A stretch of 64,000 bases of DNA from Roseomonas sp. CECT 9278 (lineage in GTDB: Bacteria; Pseudomonadota; Alphaproteobacteria; Acetobacterales; Acetobacteraceae), in the NCBI RefSeq assembly GCF_918698155.1, contig NZ_CAKKLX010000002.1:124001-188000 (forward strand). Reading direction: 5' to 3'. Both the position numbers and the translations under genes were made by a program. The notes beneath the pieces are model-generated. The model did not search any database and had not been told where the DNA came from. It saw only the letters and a list, made by a program, of their open reading frames with translations. Positions 27,508-35,818 of the stretch are shown here, in pieces; positions within the stretch are counted from its first letter, which is position 1, and every line of letters begins with the position of its first letter.

Positions 27508-27963
27508 ATGAAATGCCCCTTCTGCGGTTCCGAGGACACGCAGGTGAAGGACAGCCGTCCGGCCGAGGACAGCGCCGCGATCCGGCGGCGCCGCGCCTGC
27601 CCGGCCTGCGGCGCACGCTTCACCACCTTCGAGCGCGTGCAGCTGCGCGAGATCACGGTGCTGAAAACCGACGGCCGCCGCGTGCCCTTCGACCGCGAGA
27701 AGCTGGCGCGGTCCGTGCGCGTCGCGCTCCGCAAGCGCCCGGTCGATGAGGACCGCATCGAACGCCTGGTGAATTCCATCCAGCGTCGCCTGGAAACCGA
27801 GGGCGAGACCGAGATCCCGTCCCGCAAGATCGGCGAATTGCTGATGGAATCGCTGCGCGAGCTCGACCAGGTCGCCTATGTCCGCTTCGCCAGCGTCTAT
27901 CGCAATTTCAGCGAGGCGAAGGACTTCCAGGCCTTCCTGGGCGAACTCGGCCAGAAGGACTGA
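27508..27963 (+). CDS. nrdR: Transcriptional repressor NrdR
   Basis: A 151-residue regulator of ribonucleotide reductase genes. The N-terminal zinc ribbon ([17 protein letters not shown] and [15 protein letters not shown]) and the ATP-cone from about residue 47 ([16 protein letters not shown]) match the family in length and order. It senses (d)ATP and represses nrd operons. Located 3 bp after glyA, before the zinc-protease and riboflavin genes. Confidence 0.97.
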   Translation: MKCPFCGSEDTQVKDSRPAEDSAAIRRRRACPACGARFTTFERVQLREITVLKTDGRRVPFDREKLARSVRVALRKRPVDEDRIERLVNSIQRRLETEGETEIPSRKIGELLMESLRELDQVAYVRFASVYRNFSEAKDFQAFLGELGQKD

Positions 27964-27974
27964 CGGCGGGCGGC

Positions 27975-28643
27975 ATGGTCGTCATCGGCGGCGTCATCCT
28001 GCTGCTGCTGGTCTTCGGGCCCATGGCCTATGTGAAATGGGCGATGGCGCGCCATGGCGCGGATCGCCCCGACCTGCCGGGCACCGGCGGCGAATTGGCC
28101 CGCCACCTGCTGGACCAGGCCGGGCTGCCGCAGGTGGGCGTGGAGCCGACCGACCAGGGCGACCACTACGATCCCGGCGCGCTGATGGTGCGGCTGTCGC
28201 CGGAACACCTCGATGGCCGGTCGGTCACCGCGGTGGCGGTGGCGGCGCATGAGGTCGCGCACGCCGTCCAGCATCGCGACGGGGCGCCGCTGTTCAACCT
28301 GCGCCTGGCGCTGGCGCGCATCGTGGGACCGCTGCGGATGGTGGCGATCGCGCTGATGACGGTGCTGCCGCTGGTCGGCGTGGCGACCGGGGCGGGGCAC
28401 CTGGTGCTGCCCTCGATGCTGCTGGCGCTGGCGGTGTTCGGGCTGTCGGTGGGCTTGCAGCTGGTCACGCTGCCGCTGGAATTCGATGCGTCCTTCGGGC
28501 GCGCATTGCCGGCGCTGCAGGCGGGCGGCTACCTGGCGGAGCGTGACCTGCGCGCCGCCCGCACGGTGCTGAAGGCGGCGGCCTTCACCTATCTGGCGGG
28601 GGCGCTGCTGTCGCTGCTGCAATTGGCGCGCGTGGTGCGCTGA
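27975..28643 (+). CDS. YugP-like zinc metallopeptidase, membrane-anchored
   Basis: A 222-residue protein with an N-terminal hydrophobic segment, a HEVAH zinc-binding site (VAAHEVAHAVQHRDG near residue 93) and two or three C-terminal hydrophobic segments. This is the layout of the YugP/neutral zinc metallopeptidase family of inner-membrane proteases. Physiological substrates are unknown. It lies between nrdR and ribD and is probably co-transcribed. Confidence 0.82.
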   Translation: MVVIGGVILLLLVFGPMAYVKWAMARHGADRPDLPGTGGELARHLLDQAGLPQVGVEPTDQGDHYDPGALMVRLSPEHLDGRSVTAVAVAAHEVAHAVQHRDGAPLFNLRLALARIVGPLRMVAIALMTVLPLVGVATGAGHLVLPSMLLALAVFGLSVGLQLVTLPLEFDASFGRALPALQAGGYLAERDLRAARTVLKAAAFTYLAGALLSLLQLARVVR

Positions 28644-28693
28644 CCCCGCCGGCTTGCCGCGCGCCCGCCGCCGCGCGACAACCCGGCGCCCCG

Positions 28694-29794
28694 ATGTCCG
28701 ACGACCTGTCCCACATGCGCGCCGCCCTGGCGCTCGCCCGCCGCGGCCTTGGCAATGCCTGGCCGAACCCCGCGGTCGGCTGCGTGCTGGTGCGCCATGG
28801 CCAGGTGGTCGGGCGCGGCTGGACCCAGCCCGGCGGGCGCCCGCATGCCGAGACCGAGGCGATCCGCCGCGCCGGCTCGAAGGCCCGGGGTGCCACCGCC
28901 TATGTCACGCTGGAACCCTGTTCGCACCACGGCCGCACGCCGCCCTGCTGCGATGCGCTGGAAGCCGCCGGCATCGCCCGCGTGGTGATGGCCATGCGCG
29001 ACCCCGACCCGCGGGTGAATGGCCGCGGCCTGGAGCGCCTGCGTTCTGCCGCCATCCTGGTCGAGGAAGGCCTGTGCGAGGCCGAGGCGCGCGCGCTGAA
29101 CGCCGGCTTCTTCCGCCGCATCGAGGCCGGGCTGCCGGTGGTCACGCTGAAGCTCGCCTCCACGCTGGATGGGCGCATCGCCACCGCCGCCGGCGAATCC
29201 CGCTGGATCACCGGGCCGCAGGCGCGGCGCGAGGTGCATGCAATGCGCGCCCGGCACGACGCCATCCTGGTGGGGTCCGGCACCGTGCTGGCCGACGACC
29301 CCGACCTGACCTGCCGCATCCCGGGCATGGAGCGCGCGCCGATGCTGCGCGTGGTGGCCGATGCCCGCCTGCGCACGCCGGTCGCCGCGCGGCTGGTCGC
29401 GACGGCCGGCGTGGCGCCCAGCTGCATCATCACCGCGCCGGGCCATCCGCCGGCCGCGCTGGCGCCCTACATCGCCGCCGGCGTCGCGGTGCAGACCGTG
29501 GCCCCCGATCCCGCCGGGGGTCTCGACCTGCGGGCGCTGCTGGGCGCGCTGGCGCGGCGCGGCGTGACGCGCGTGCTGGCCGAGGGCGGTGCCGGGCTTG
29601 CCGCCGGCCTGCTGCGCGCCGGGCTGGTCGATCGCCTGGCCTGGTTCCACGCGCCGGGCATCATCGGCGCCGAGGGCTGGCCGGCCGCCGAGGGCTTGCG
29701 CCTCGCGGCCCTGGCGGCCATGCCACGCTTCCGCAGGGTGGCGGTCCGCCCCCTGGGCGCCGATATCCTGACCGAATTCGAGGAGAGCCCCTGA
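28694..29794 (+). CDS. ribD: Bifunctional diaminohydroxyphosphoribosylaminopyrimidine deaminase / reductase
   Basis: A 366-residue RibD carrying out the deamination and reduction steps of riboflavin synthesis. The N-terminal deaminase zinc site is seen as PHAETEA and LEPCSHHGRTPPCCDAL; the C-terminal reductase begins near residue 148 (VVTLKLASTLDGRIAT). GAPCOOH-side motifs such as LAEGGAGLAAGLL are present. It overlaps ribE by one base (TGATG). No FMN riboswitch is visible in the 50 bp upstream. Confidence 0.95.
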   Translation: MSDDLSHMRAALALARRGLGNAWPNPAVGCVLVRHGQVVGRGWTQPGGRPHAETEAIRRAGSKARGATAYVTLEPCSHHGRTPPCCDALEAAGIARVVMAMRDPDPRVNGRGLERLRSAAILVEEGLCEAEARALNAGFFRRIEAGLPVVTLKLASTLDGRIATAAGESRWITGPQARREVHAMRARHDAILVGSGTVLADDPDLTCRIPGMERAPMLRVVADARLRTPVAARLVATAGVAPSCIITAPGHPPAALAPYIAAGVAVQTVAPDPAGGLDLRALLGALARRGVTRVLAEGGAGLAAGLLRAGLVDRLAWFHAPGIIGAEGWPAAEGLRLAALAAMPRFRRVAVRPLGADILTEFEESP

Positions 29795-30405
29795 TGTTCA
29801 CCGGGATCGTGACGGCGCTTGGCAGCGTGCGCGACATCCTGCCGATCGGCGGCGGCCACGACCTGCGCCTGGTGATCGGCACCGACCCGGCCTTCCTGGC
29901 CTCGCCGGCCCCGGCCGTGCTGGGCGCTTCCATCGCGTGTTCGGGGGTGTGCCTGACGGTGGTGCACCTCGCCGCCGATGCCTTCAGCGTGGATTGCTCG
30001 GCCGAGACGGTGGCGAAGACGACCGCCGGCAGCTGGAAGCCCGGCGCGCGCATCAACCTCGAACGCCCGCTGCGCGTGGGGGATGAGCTGGGCGGGCATA
30101 TCGTCGCCGGGCATGTGGATGGGGTGGGGGAGGTGGTCTCCGCGACGCCGGAGAACGCCTCGGTGCGCTGGCGCTTCCGCGTGCCGCACGACATCGCGCC
30201 CTATATCGCGCCCAAGGGGTCGGTCGCGATCGATGGCGTCTCGCTCACGGTCAACGAGGTTGACGGGGAGGTCTTCGGGGTCAACATCATCCCGCACACT
30301 GCCTCGATCACCACCTTCGGCACGCTGCAGCCCGGCGACCGGGTCAACATCGAGGTCGACACGATGGCGCGCTATGTCGCGCGGCTGCGGGAGTACCAGC
30401 GTTGA
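29794..30405 (+). CDS. ribE: Riboflavin synthase, alpha subunit
   Basis: A 203-residue enzyme that dismutates two molecules of 6,7-dimethyl-8-ribityllumazine to riboflavin. The two lumazine-binding repeats start with MFTGIVTALGSV and, around residue 99, GGHIVAGHVDGVGEV; SIACSGVCLTV and GVSLTVNEVDG are conserved in each half. It is coupled to ribD (TGATG) and followed by ribB with overlapping stop/start. Confidence 0.96.
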   Translation: MFTGIVTALGSVRDILPIGGGHDLRLVIGTDPAFLASPAPAVLGASIACSGVCLTVVHLAADAFSVDCSAETVAKTTAGSWKPGARINLERPLRVGDELGGHIVAGHVDGVGEVVSATPENASVRWRFRVPHDIAPYIAPKGSVAIDGVSLTVNEVDGEVFGVNIIPHTASITTFGTLQPGDRVNIEVDTMARYVARLREYQR

Positions 30406-31535
30406 GCGCGACCACCCAGACCGTCCGCACGTCGTTCTCCGACTTCCTCTCGCCCACCGAGGAACTGCTCGAGGAAGCGCGGCGCGGGCGCATGTTCATC
30501 CTGGTCGATGACGAGGACCGCGAGAACGAGGGCGACCTGGTCATCCCCGCGCAATTCGCGACACCGGATGCCATCAACTTCATGGCGCGCTTCGCCCGCG
30601 GGCTGATCTGCCTGGCCATGACGCGCGCGCGCGTCGAGCAGCTCGGCCTGCCGCTGATGGCGCAGTCGAACGGCACCCGCCACCAGACCGCCTTCACCGT
30701 CTCCATCGAGGCGCGCGAGGGTGTCACCACCGGCATCTCCGCCGCCGACCGGTCGCGCACCGTGGCGGTCGCGATCAACCCGGACCTCGGGCGCGAGCAC
30801 ATCGTCACCCCGGGCCATGTCTTCCCGCTGGTGGCGCGCGAGGGCGGCACGCTGGTGCGCGCCGGCCATACCGAAGCCGCGGTCGATTTCGCGCGCATGG
30901 CGGGGCTCAACCCGTCGGGCGTGATCTGCGAGATCATGAACGACGACGGCACCATGGCGCGCATGCCCGACCTGGTCGCCTTCGCGCAGCATCACGGCCT
31001 CAAGCTCGGCACCATCGCCGACCTGATCGCGCATCGCCGCCGCACCGAACGCCTGGTGCAGCGCGTCGAGGACAGCACCCTGCCGCAGGCGATCGGGGGC
31101 GACTGGCGCGCCGTGGTCTATGCCAGCACGGTCAGCCCCGGCGAGCACCTGGCGCTGGTCAAGGGCGACATCACCGGCGCGGAACCCGTCCTGGTGCGCA
31201 TGCACGCGGCCTCGTTGATCAACGACCTGGTGGCCGGGCGCACGCTGGGCGAATTGCATGGTGCCATGCGCATGATCGCGAAGGCCGGGCGCGGCGTGGT
31301 GGTGCTGCTGCGCGATGGCCGCGCCGATGGGCTGTCCGACCAGATCCGCCGCGGGCGTGGCCGCACCGTGGCGCCCGAATTGCGCGACTACGGCATCGGC
31401 GCGCAGATCCTGTCCGACCTTGGCCTCAGCCGCATCATCCGCCTGTCCAACAACCCCCGCCCGATCGTCGGCCTCGAAGGCTATGGGCTGGAGGATGTCG
31501 AGACACGCCCCATCGAATCGGATTCCAACGCGTGA
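30402..31535 (+). CDS. ribB: 3,4-dihydroxy-2-butanone-4-phosphate synthase with degenerate GTP-cyclohydrolase II domain
   Basis: A 377-residue RibBA-like protein. The RibB half is intact: ILVDDEDRENEGDL, ARGLICLAM, HQTAFTVSIEA and GHVFPLVAREGG. The RibA-like half (from ~residue 215) has lost the catalytic signature: where GTP cyclohydrolase II has three zinc cysteines (RVHSECLTGD-type), this protein has RMHAASLINDLVAG and no YxRQEGRGIG motif. It should therefore make dihydroxybutanone phosphate but not open GTP; another ribA is needed elsewhere. The TTG start at 30402 overlaps the ribE stop and has GGGAG (30389-30393) upstream. Confidence 0.9.
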   Translation: MSATTQTVRTSFSDFLSPTEELLEEARRGRMFILVDDEDRENEGDLVIPAQFATPDAINFMARFARGLICLAMTRARVEQLGLPLMAQSNGTRHQTAFTVSIEAREGVTTGISAADRSRTVAVAINPDLGREHIVTPGHVFPLVAREGGTLVRAGHTEAAVDFARMAGLNPSGVICEIMNDDGTMARMPDLVAFAQHHGLKLGTIADLIAHRRRTERLVQRVEDSTLPQAIGGDWRAVVYASTVSPGEHLALVKGDITGAEPVLVRMHAASLINDLVAGRTLGELHGAMRMIAKAGRGVVVLLRDGRADGLSDQIRRGRGRTVAPELRDYGIGAQILSDLGLSRIIRLSNNPRPIVGLEGYGLEDVETRPIESDSNA

Positions 31536-32017
31536 GCACCCTTGATTCCCCCGAGCGCGGCCCTGCCACGCTGGCCGGGCCGGCCCCGCGCATCCTGGTG
31601 ATCGCCGCACCCTATTACCGCGACGTGGTCTACGGCATGCGCGACGGTGCCGAGCGCGTGCTGGCCGACGTGGCCGCCAGCGTCGATATCGTCGAGGTCG
31701 CCGGCGCCTATGAACTGCCCGCCGCGCTGGCGATGGCGCTGGCCTCCCCGCGCCGGTGGGATGGCTTCCTGCTGCTGGGCTGCGTCGTGAAGGGCGAGAC
31801 CGACCACTACAGCTTCATCTGCGACGCCATCTGCCATGGCGTGATGGAACTCTCGACCAGGCACGCCGTGCCGGTCGGCTTCGGCCTGCTGACCGTGGAC
31901 AACCTGGCGCAGGCCGAGGCCCGTTCGTTCGGCGACCGCATGAACAAGGGGGCCGAGGCCGCGTACGCCGTGCTGGGCCAGATCGACCTCGCGCGCGGCT
32001 GGAGCGTGGCGGGATGA
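31532..32017 (+). CDS. ribH: 6,7-dimethyl-8-ribityllumazine synthase
   Basis: A 161-residue lumazine synthase, which joins the RibD and RibB products. The core strands ILVIAAPYYRDVVYGM, VAGAYELPAALAMAL, and the active-site loop VVKGETDHYSFICDA are clear, with FGLLTVDNLAQAEAR and MNKGAEAAYAVL at the C-terminus. The GTG start overlaps the ribB stop (GTGA). The stop overlaps nusB (ATGA). Confidence 0.95.
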   Translation: MSTLDSPERGPATLAGPAPRILVIAAPYYRDVVYGMRDGAERVLADVAASVDIVEVAGAYELPAALAMALASPRRWDGFLLLGCVVKGETDHYSFICDAICHGVMELSTRHAVPVGFGLLTVDNLAQAEARSFGDRMNKGAEAAYAVLGQIDLARGWSVAG

Positions 32018-32508
32018 GCCAGCGCCAGACCCCGGCCGGCCGCCCGCGCACCGGCGCGCGCGTCGCCGCCGTGCAGGCCCTGTTCCAATCCGAGCAGACC
32101 GGCGAGAGCGCCGAGACGGTCGCCGACCAGTTCATCCGCCACCGCATCGGCGCCGGCGAGGGTGCGGAGGCCTTCGAGGATGGCGGCGTGCCGCTGGCGA
32201 ATATCCCGCTGTTCCAGGCCATCCTGGGCGCCGCCGCCAAGGGCAGCGAGGCCGGCGATGCCGAGATCCGCGCGCATCTGAGCAAGGACTGGACGCTGGA
32301 GCGCCTGGACCCCGTGCTGCGCGCGGTGCTGCGCGCGGCGGCGGCGGAATTGCTGGCGGGCCGCGAACCGCCGGCGCGGGTGGTGATCAACGAATACCTC
32401 GATGTCGCGCGGGGGTTCCTCGATGAGGAGACGGCGCGCTTCGCCAATGGCGTGCTGGATGCCATGGCCCACGCGCTGCGCCCGCAGGAGTTCGGGGCCG
32501 CGCGGTGA
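32014..32508 (+). CDS. nusB: Transcription antitermination factor NusB
   Basis: A 164-residue all-helical RNA-binding protein needed for rRNA antitermination. GARVAAVQALFQSEQTG at the N-terminus and VVINEYLDVARGFLDEETARFANGVLD at the C-terminus are typical. It is slightly longer than average through an insertion near residues 45-80. Coupled to ribH and thiL by overlapping start/stop codons, a standard alphaproteobacterial order. Confidence 0.94.
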   Translation: MSQRQTPAGRPRTGARVAAVQALFQSEQTGESAETVADQFIRHRIGAGEGAEAFEDGGVPLANIPLFQAILGAAAKGSEAGDAEIRAHLSKDWTLERLDPVLRAVLRAAAAELLAGREPPARVVINEYLDVARGFLDEETARFANGVLDAMAHALRPQEFGAAR

Positions 32509-33473
32509 GCCTGCCGGCGGAATTCGCGCTGATCGCCCGGCATTTCCGGCCGCTGGCGGGGCAGGGGGCGCTCGACCTGGCGGATGACGCGGCGGTGCTG
32601 GACATCCCGGCCGGGCGGCGGCTGGTGATCGCCGCCGATGCGATGGTCGAGGGCGTGCACTACCTGCCCGACGACCCGCCCGAGACCATCGGGCGCAAGC
32701 TGCTGCGGGTGAACCTGTCGGACTTGGCGGCGATGGGTGCGGCGCCGCTCGGCTACCTGATGACGACCACCTTCCAGCGCGGCGTGGGCGATGACTGGAT
32801 CGCCGCCTTCGTGCGCGGCCTGGCCGAGGACCAGCGGGAATTCGGCCTGCATGTGCTGGGCGGCGACACCACCGTGACGCCGGGGCCGACCTGCCTGTCG
32901 CTGACCATCCTGGGCACCGTGGCGCCGGGGGCGGTGCTGCGGCGCGCCGGCGCGCGGCCGGGCGACGATGTCTGGGTGTCGGGCACGATCGGCGATGGCG
33001 CGCTGGGGCTGCGCGTGCTGCGCGGGCAGGTGCCGGGGGATGCCGAGGGGCATCTGGCGTCCCGCTACCGCCTGCCGCGGCCGCGCCTGGCGCTGGGGCA
33101 GGCGATTGCCGGGCTGGCGCGGGCGGCGATGGATGTCTCGGACGGGCTGGTGCAGGACCTGGGGCATCTGTGCCGGGCCGCCGGCTGCGGGGCCGAGGTG
33201 GAGGCGGATGCCGTGCCGCTGTCGGCCGCCGCGCGGGCGCTGGTGGCGAACGAGCCTGGCCTGCTGGCGGGCCTGCTGACCGGCGGGGACGACTACGAAT
33301 TGCTGTTCGCCGCGGCGCCGGAGGCGGCGGATGACCTGCGCGCGGCGGCCGGGCGCGCCGGCACGCCTGTCGCGCGGATCGGCCGCATGGTGGCGGCGGC
33401 GCCGGAGGTCCGGGTGCGCGATGGCGCCGGCGCGCTGCTGGAGATCGCGCAGGGGGGCTGGAGCCACTTCTGA
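32505..33473 (+). CDS. thiL: Thiamine-monophosphate kinase
   Basis: A 322-residue ATP-dependent kinase forming thiamine diphosphate. Motifs include LADDAAVLDI, VIAADAMVEGVHY, the Mg-site VNLSDLAAMGAAP, GGDTTVTPG and DVSDGLVQDLGHL, plus GGDDYELLF. The GTG start overlaps the nusB stop (GTGA). Downstream is a 410-bp stretch with tandem repeats before the MFS gene. Confidence 0.95.
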   Translation: MSLPAEFALIARHFRPLAGQGALDLADDAAVLDIPAGRRLVIAADAMVEGVHYLPDDPPETIGRKLLRVNLSDLAAMGAAPLGYLMTTTFQRGVGDDWIAAFVRGLAEDQREFGLHVLGGDTTVTPGPTCLSLTILGTVAPGAVLRRAGARPGDDVWVSGTIGDGALGLRVLRGQVPGDAEGHLASRYRLPRPRLALGQAIAGLARAAMDVSDGLVQDLGHLCRAAGCGAEVEADAVPLSAAARALVANEPGLLAGLLTGGDDYELLFAAAPEAADDLRAAAGRAGTPVARIGRMVAAAPEVRVRDGAGALLEIAQGGWSHF

Positions 33474-33883
33474 GGCCGCGCGGGGGGCGCGCTGTTCGGC
33501 GCGGGCCGGGGCGCCGCGCGGGCCTGCGGCATGCGCGGGTTCGGATGATGATGCTGCGCGAGGAGCGCGCGTGAGGCTGTCGCGCGAGGAGCGCGCGTGA
33601 GGCTGTCGCGCGAGGAGCGCGCGTGAGGCTGTCGCGCGAGGGGCGTTCCCGGGGTGGTCGCGCGGAAACGGCGCCCGAGGCTGTCGCGCGAGGGGCGCAT
33701 GGCCTATCGCGCAGGCACCACGCCCGTGGCGCGACCGCGGCCCCGCCGGGCCTGCGCGCCCAACCGCCCCGACCGGCGCCCACGCAAGGCAGGGTTGCCC
33801 CATCGCCCCTTTGCGAAGCCTTCGCCCTGCGGCATGTCTGCGTGACAAGGCATCCTCCGTGGGTGCCGGATTGGGGAAACGCC
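33474..33883. other. Repeat-bearing spacer between thiL and the MFS gene
   Basis: About 410 bp without a conventional gene. It holds the 26-nt tandem repeat at 33551-33645 and an echo of the unit at 33677-33698. The 33623 frame continues in frame into the MFS gene, but its product is Arg/Ala-rich low complexity and is probably not made. Confidence 0.55.
33551..33645 (+). repeat. 26-nt tandem repeat with chained GTGA mini-ORFs
   Basis: Two perfect 26-nt units (33571-33596 and 33597-33622) are flanked by partial copies at 33551-33570 and 33623-33645. Each unit starts GTGAGGCTG and contains GAGGAG followed five bases later by GTG. Read as codons, each GTG opens a nine-residue frame (RLSREERA after the start) whose TGA overlaps the next GTG. 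The preceding partial copy starts with ATG at 33545 and behaves the same way. Confidence 0.85.
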
Positions 33884-35083
33884 GTGTCCGAAACCGCCGC
33901 TGCCGCGCGCATGAAGCGCAATGTCTGGCTGCTGTTCTGCTGCCAGGCGCTGATGGGCGCCAGCATGATCGGCCAGGTCGCGATGGGCGCGCTGATCGGC
34001 CATTCGCTGGCCGACGACAAGTCGCTCGCGACGCTGCCGATGGCGCTGCAGATGCTGGCGACGATGTGCGCGTCGATCCCGGCCGGCATCGTGTTCGGCC
34101 GCTTCGGGCGGCGCGCCGGCTTCCTGATGGGGGCGGCGGGGGCGATGGCGGGGTCGCTGGTCTTCGCGCTGGGCGTCTGGCGCGGGGACTTCCTGATCTA
34201 TTGCCTGGGGGCGATCCCGGCCGGGCTGGGCTTCGGCATCTCGCAGCACTACCGCTTCGCCGCCGCCGAGGTCGCGACCCCCGCCTACCGGCCGCGCGCC
34301 ATCGCGCTGGTGATGGCGGGCGGCATCGCCTCGGCCGTGATCGGGCCGGAACTGGTCAAGCACAGCAAGGACATGCTGCTGCCGTTCCTGTTCCTGGGCA
34401 CCTACCTGCTGCTGGCGCTGCTGCCGCCGGTCTGCGCGGCGATCCTGATGGTGGTGGACCTGCCGCCGGCGCCGCCGCGCCAGAAGGTGGCCACGCCGGT
34501 CATCGAGATCATGCGCCGCCCCGCCTTCATGGCGGCGGCGCTGTCGGGCATGGTCGCCTATGGCGTGATGAACCTGGTGATGACCTCGACGCCGCTCGAG
34601 ATGATGCTGTGCGGCTATGGGGTGGCGGCCAGCGCCACGGTCATCCAGGCCCATGCGGTGGCGATGTTCGCGCCGGGCTTCGTGACCGGGCGGCTGATCG
34701 CGCGGCACGGCGTGCGCCGGGTGATCGTGGCCGGCGCGGTGCTGACCGCCGGCTGCGCGGTGGTGGCGGTGACCGGGCGGTCCTTCGCGCATTTCACCGC
34801 GGCGCTGGTGCTGCTGGGCATCGGGTGGAACTTCATGTTCGTGGGCGCCACGCAGCTGCTGGCGACCGCCCATGCGCCCGAGGAACGGGTGCGCGCGCAG
34901 GCGGCCAACGACGTGCTGGTGTTCGGCACCGTGGCCTGCACGGCCTTCGCCTCGGGCGCGGTGCACGACCGGGCGGGGTGGGAGGTGCTGAACCTCGGCG
35001 TGCTGCCCGCGCTGGCGCTGGCGCTGGCGTTGCTGGCCTGGCAGGGCTGGCGGGGCCGGGTGGCGCGGCAGGCGATGGGCTGA
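33884..35083 (+). CDS. Major facilitator superfamily transporter
   Basis: A 399-residue permease with about 12 hydrophobic segments, beginning WLLFCCQALMGASMI and with the MFS A-loop near residues 74-82 (FGRFGRRAGFLMG). The second half begins around residue 205 (VIEIMRRPAFMAAAL). The GTG at 33884 is chosen because GGGGA lies 8 bases upstream; an ATG nine codons later is an alternative. No substrate-specific signature is visible. It is preceded by the repeat region and converges on bamE. Confidence 0.85.
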   Translation: MSETAAAARMKRNVWLLFCCQALMGASMIGQVAMGALIGHSLADDKSLATLPMALQMLATMCASIPAGIVFGRFGRRAGFLMGAAGAMAGSLVFALGVWRGDFLIYCLGAIPAGLGFGISQHYRFAAAEVATPAYRPRAIALVMAGGIASAVIGPELVKHSKDMLLPFLFLGTYLLLALLPPVCAAILMVVDLPPAPPRQKVATPVIEIMRRPAFMAAALSGMVAYGVMNLVMTSTPLEMMLCGYGVAASATVIQAHAVAMFAPGFVTGRLIARHGVRRVIVAGAVLTAGCAVVAVTGRSFAHFTAALVLLGIGWNFMFVGATQLLATAHAPEERVRAQAANDVLVFGTVACTAFASGAVHDRAGWEVLNLGVLPALALALALLAWQGWRGRVARQAMG

Positions 35084-35196
35084 GGCGGCCCTTGGCGACT
35101 GGCGCACCCGGCCGCCATCATCGAGAGGCCCGCGGCGGAACGGATCGGTGCCGGAGCCGCCGATGCGCCTGGAGGCGCGGTCTCAGCCCGTTCCTG

Positions 35197-35217
35197 AGGC
35201 GGCCGTCGCTGCCGCCT
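35197..35217. terminator. Hairpin between MFS and bamE genes
   Basis: AGGCGGC pairs with GCCGCCT across a 7-base loop, between a plus-strand stop at 35083 and a minus-strand stop at 35224. A second short perfect hairpin, GGCGGT/ACCGCC with a CAGT loop, follows at 35219-35234. Together they may end both transcripts. Confidence 0.4.
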
Positions 35218-35223
35218 TGGCGG

Positions 35224-35772
35224 TCAGTACCGCCCGCCGGTGTTCGCCGGGTTGGTCGAGCCGGCGCCGGCCAGGCCCGGCCGGCCGAGATTGCCGAACA
35301 GCGCCTGCAGCAGCGTGCGTTCGTTGCCCGGCACCGGCGTCTCGCGCCGGACCACGGCGACGTTGCGGCCATCGGCATCACCCAGTTCGCGCACGCCGCT
35401 GACCACTCCCTGGCGGTTGAACGAGATGGCGACCACGCGCCGGTCCTCGACCTCGAGGAAACGGGCCGGCTGCAGGCGGGTGCGGGCGCTGATGTAGTAC
35501 CAGTTGTCCTCGTCGAAGGTGCCGCGGGCGGTGGGCGACCCCAGCAGCGCCTCGACATCGGTGCGGGTCTGCACCCCCGGGGTGATCTGCCCGAGCCGGT
35601 CGGAATCAACGCGGTTCCCGCGCATGACGGGGTCGGGGCCGAGGGTGTCGGTGACCCAGCCGCAACCGCCCAGCAGGACGAGCGCGACCAGGCACGAAGC
35701 TGCGGGGCGGGCCAAGCGAGCGTTGACCGAACGGGGATGGCGGGCCATGTCGCGGCAATCGATAGACAGCAT
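35224..35772 (-). CDS. bamE: Outer membrane protein assembly factor BamE (SmpA/OmlA)
   Basis: A 182-residue lipoprotein. The signal peptide ends in a lipobox LVLLGGC near residue 37. The BamE domain follows with DSDRLGQITPGVQTRTDVEALLGSP and FDEDNWYYISAR, and the conserved VVAISFNRQGVV strand. It assists beta-barrel assembly in the outer membrane with BamA and BamD. The ATG at 35772 gives a long leader; an ATG at 35748 (MARHPRSVN) is equally plausible. It is divergent from the cytochrome-chaperone gene, a usual alphaproteobacterial layout. Confidence 0.9.
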   Translation of the reverse strand: MLSIDCRDMARHPRSVNARLARPAASCLVALVLLGGCGWVTDTLGPDPVMRGNRVDSDRLGQITPGVQTRTDVEALLGSPTARGTFDEDNWYYISARTRLQPARFLEVEDRRVVAISFNRQGVVSGVRELGDADGRNVAVVRRETPVPGNERTLLQALFGNLGRPGLAGAGSTNPANTGGRY

Positions 35773-35818
35773 GCCGCCCCCCGGTCAACGGGAATGGCGG
35801 CCGGAGGCATTCGCCAGG

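Noticed and set aside
28644-28693. FMN riboswitch upstream of ribD
   Set aside because: Only 50 bp separate the protease gene from ribD and none of the conserved RFN elements is visible.
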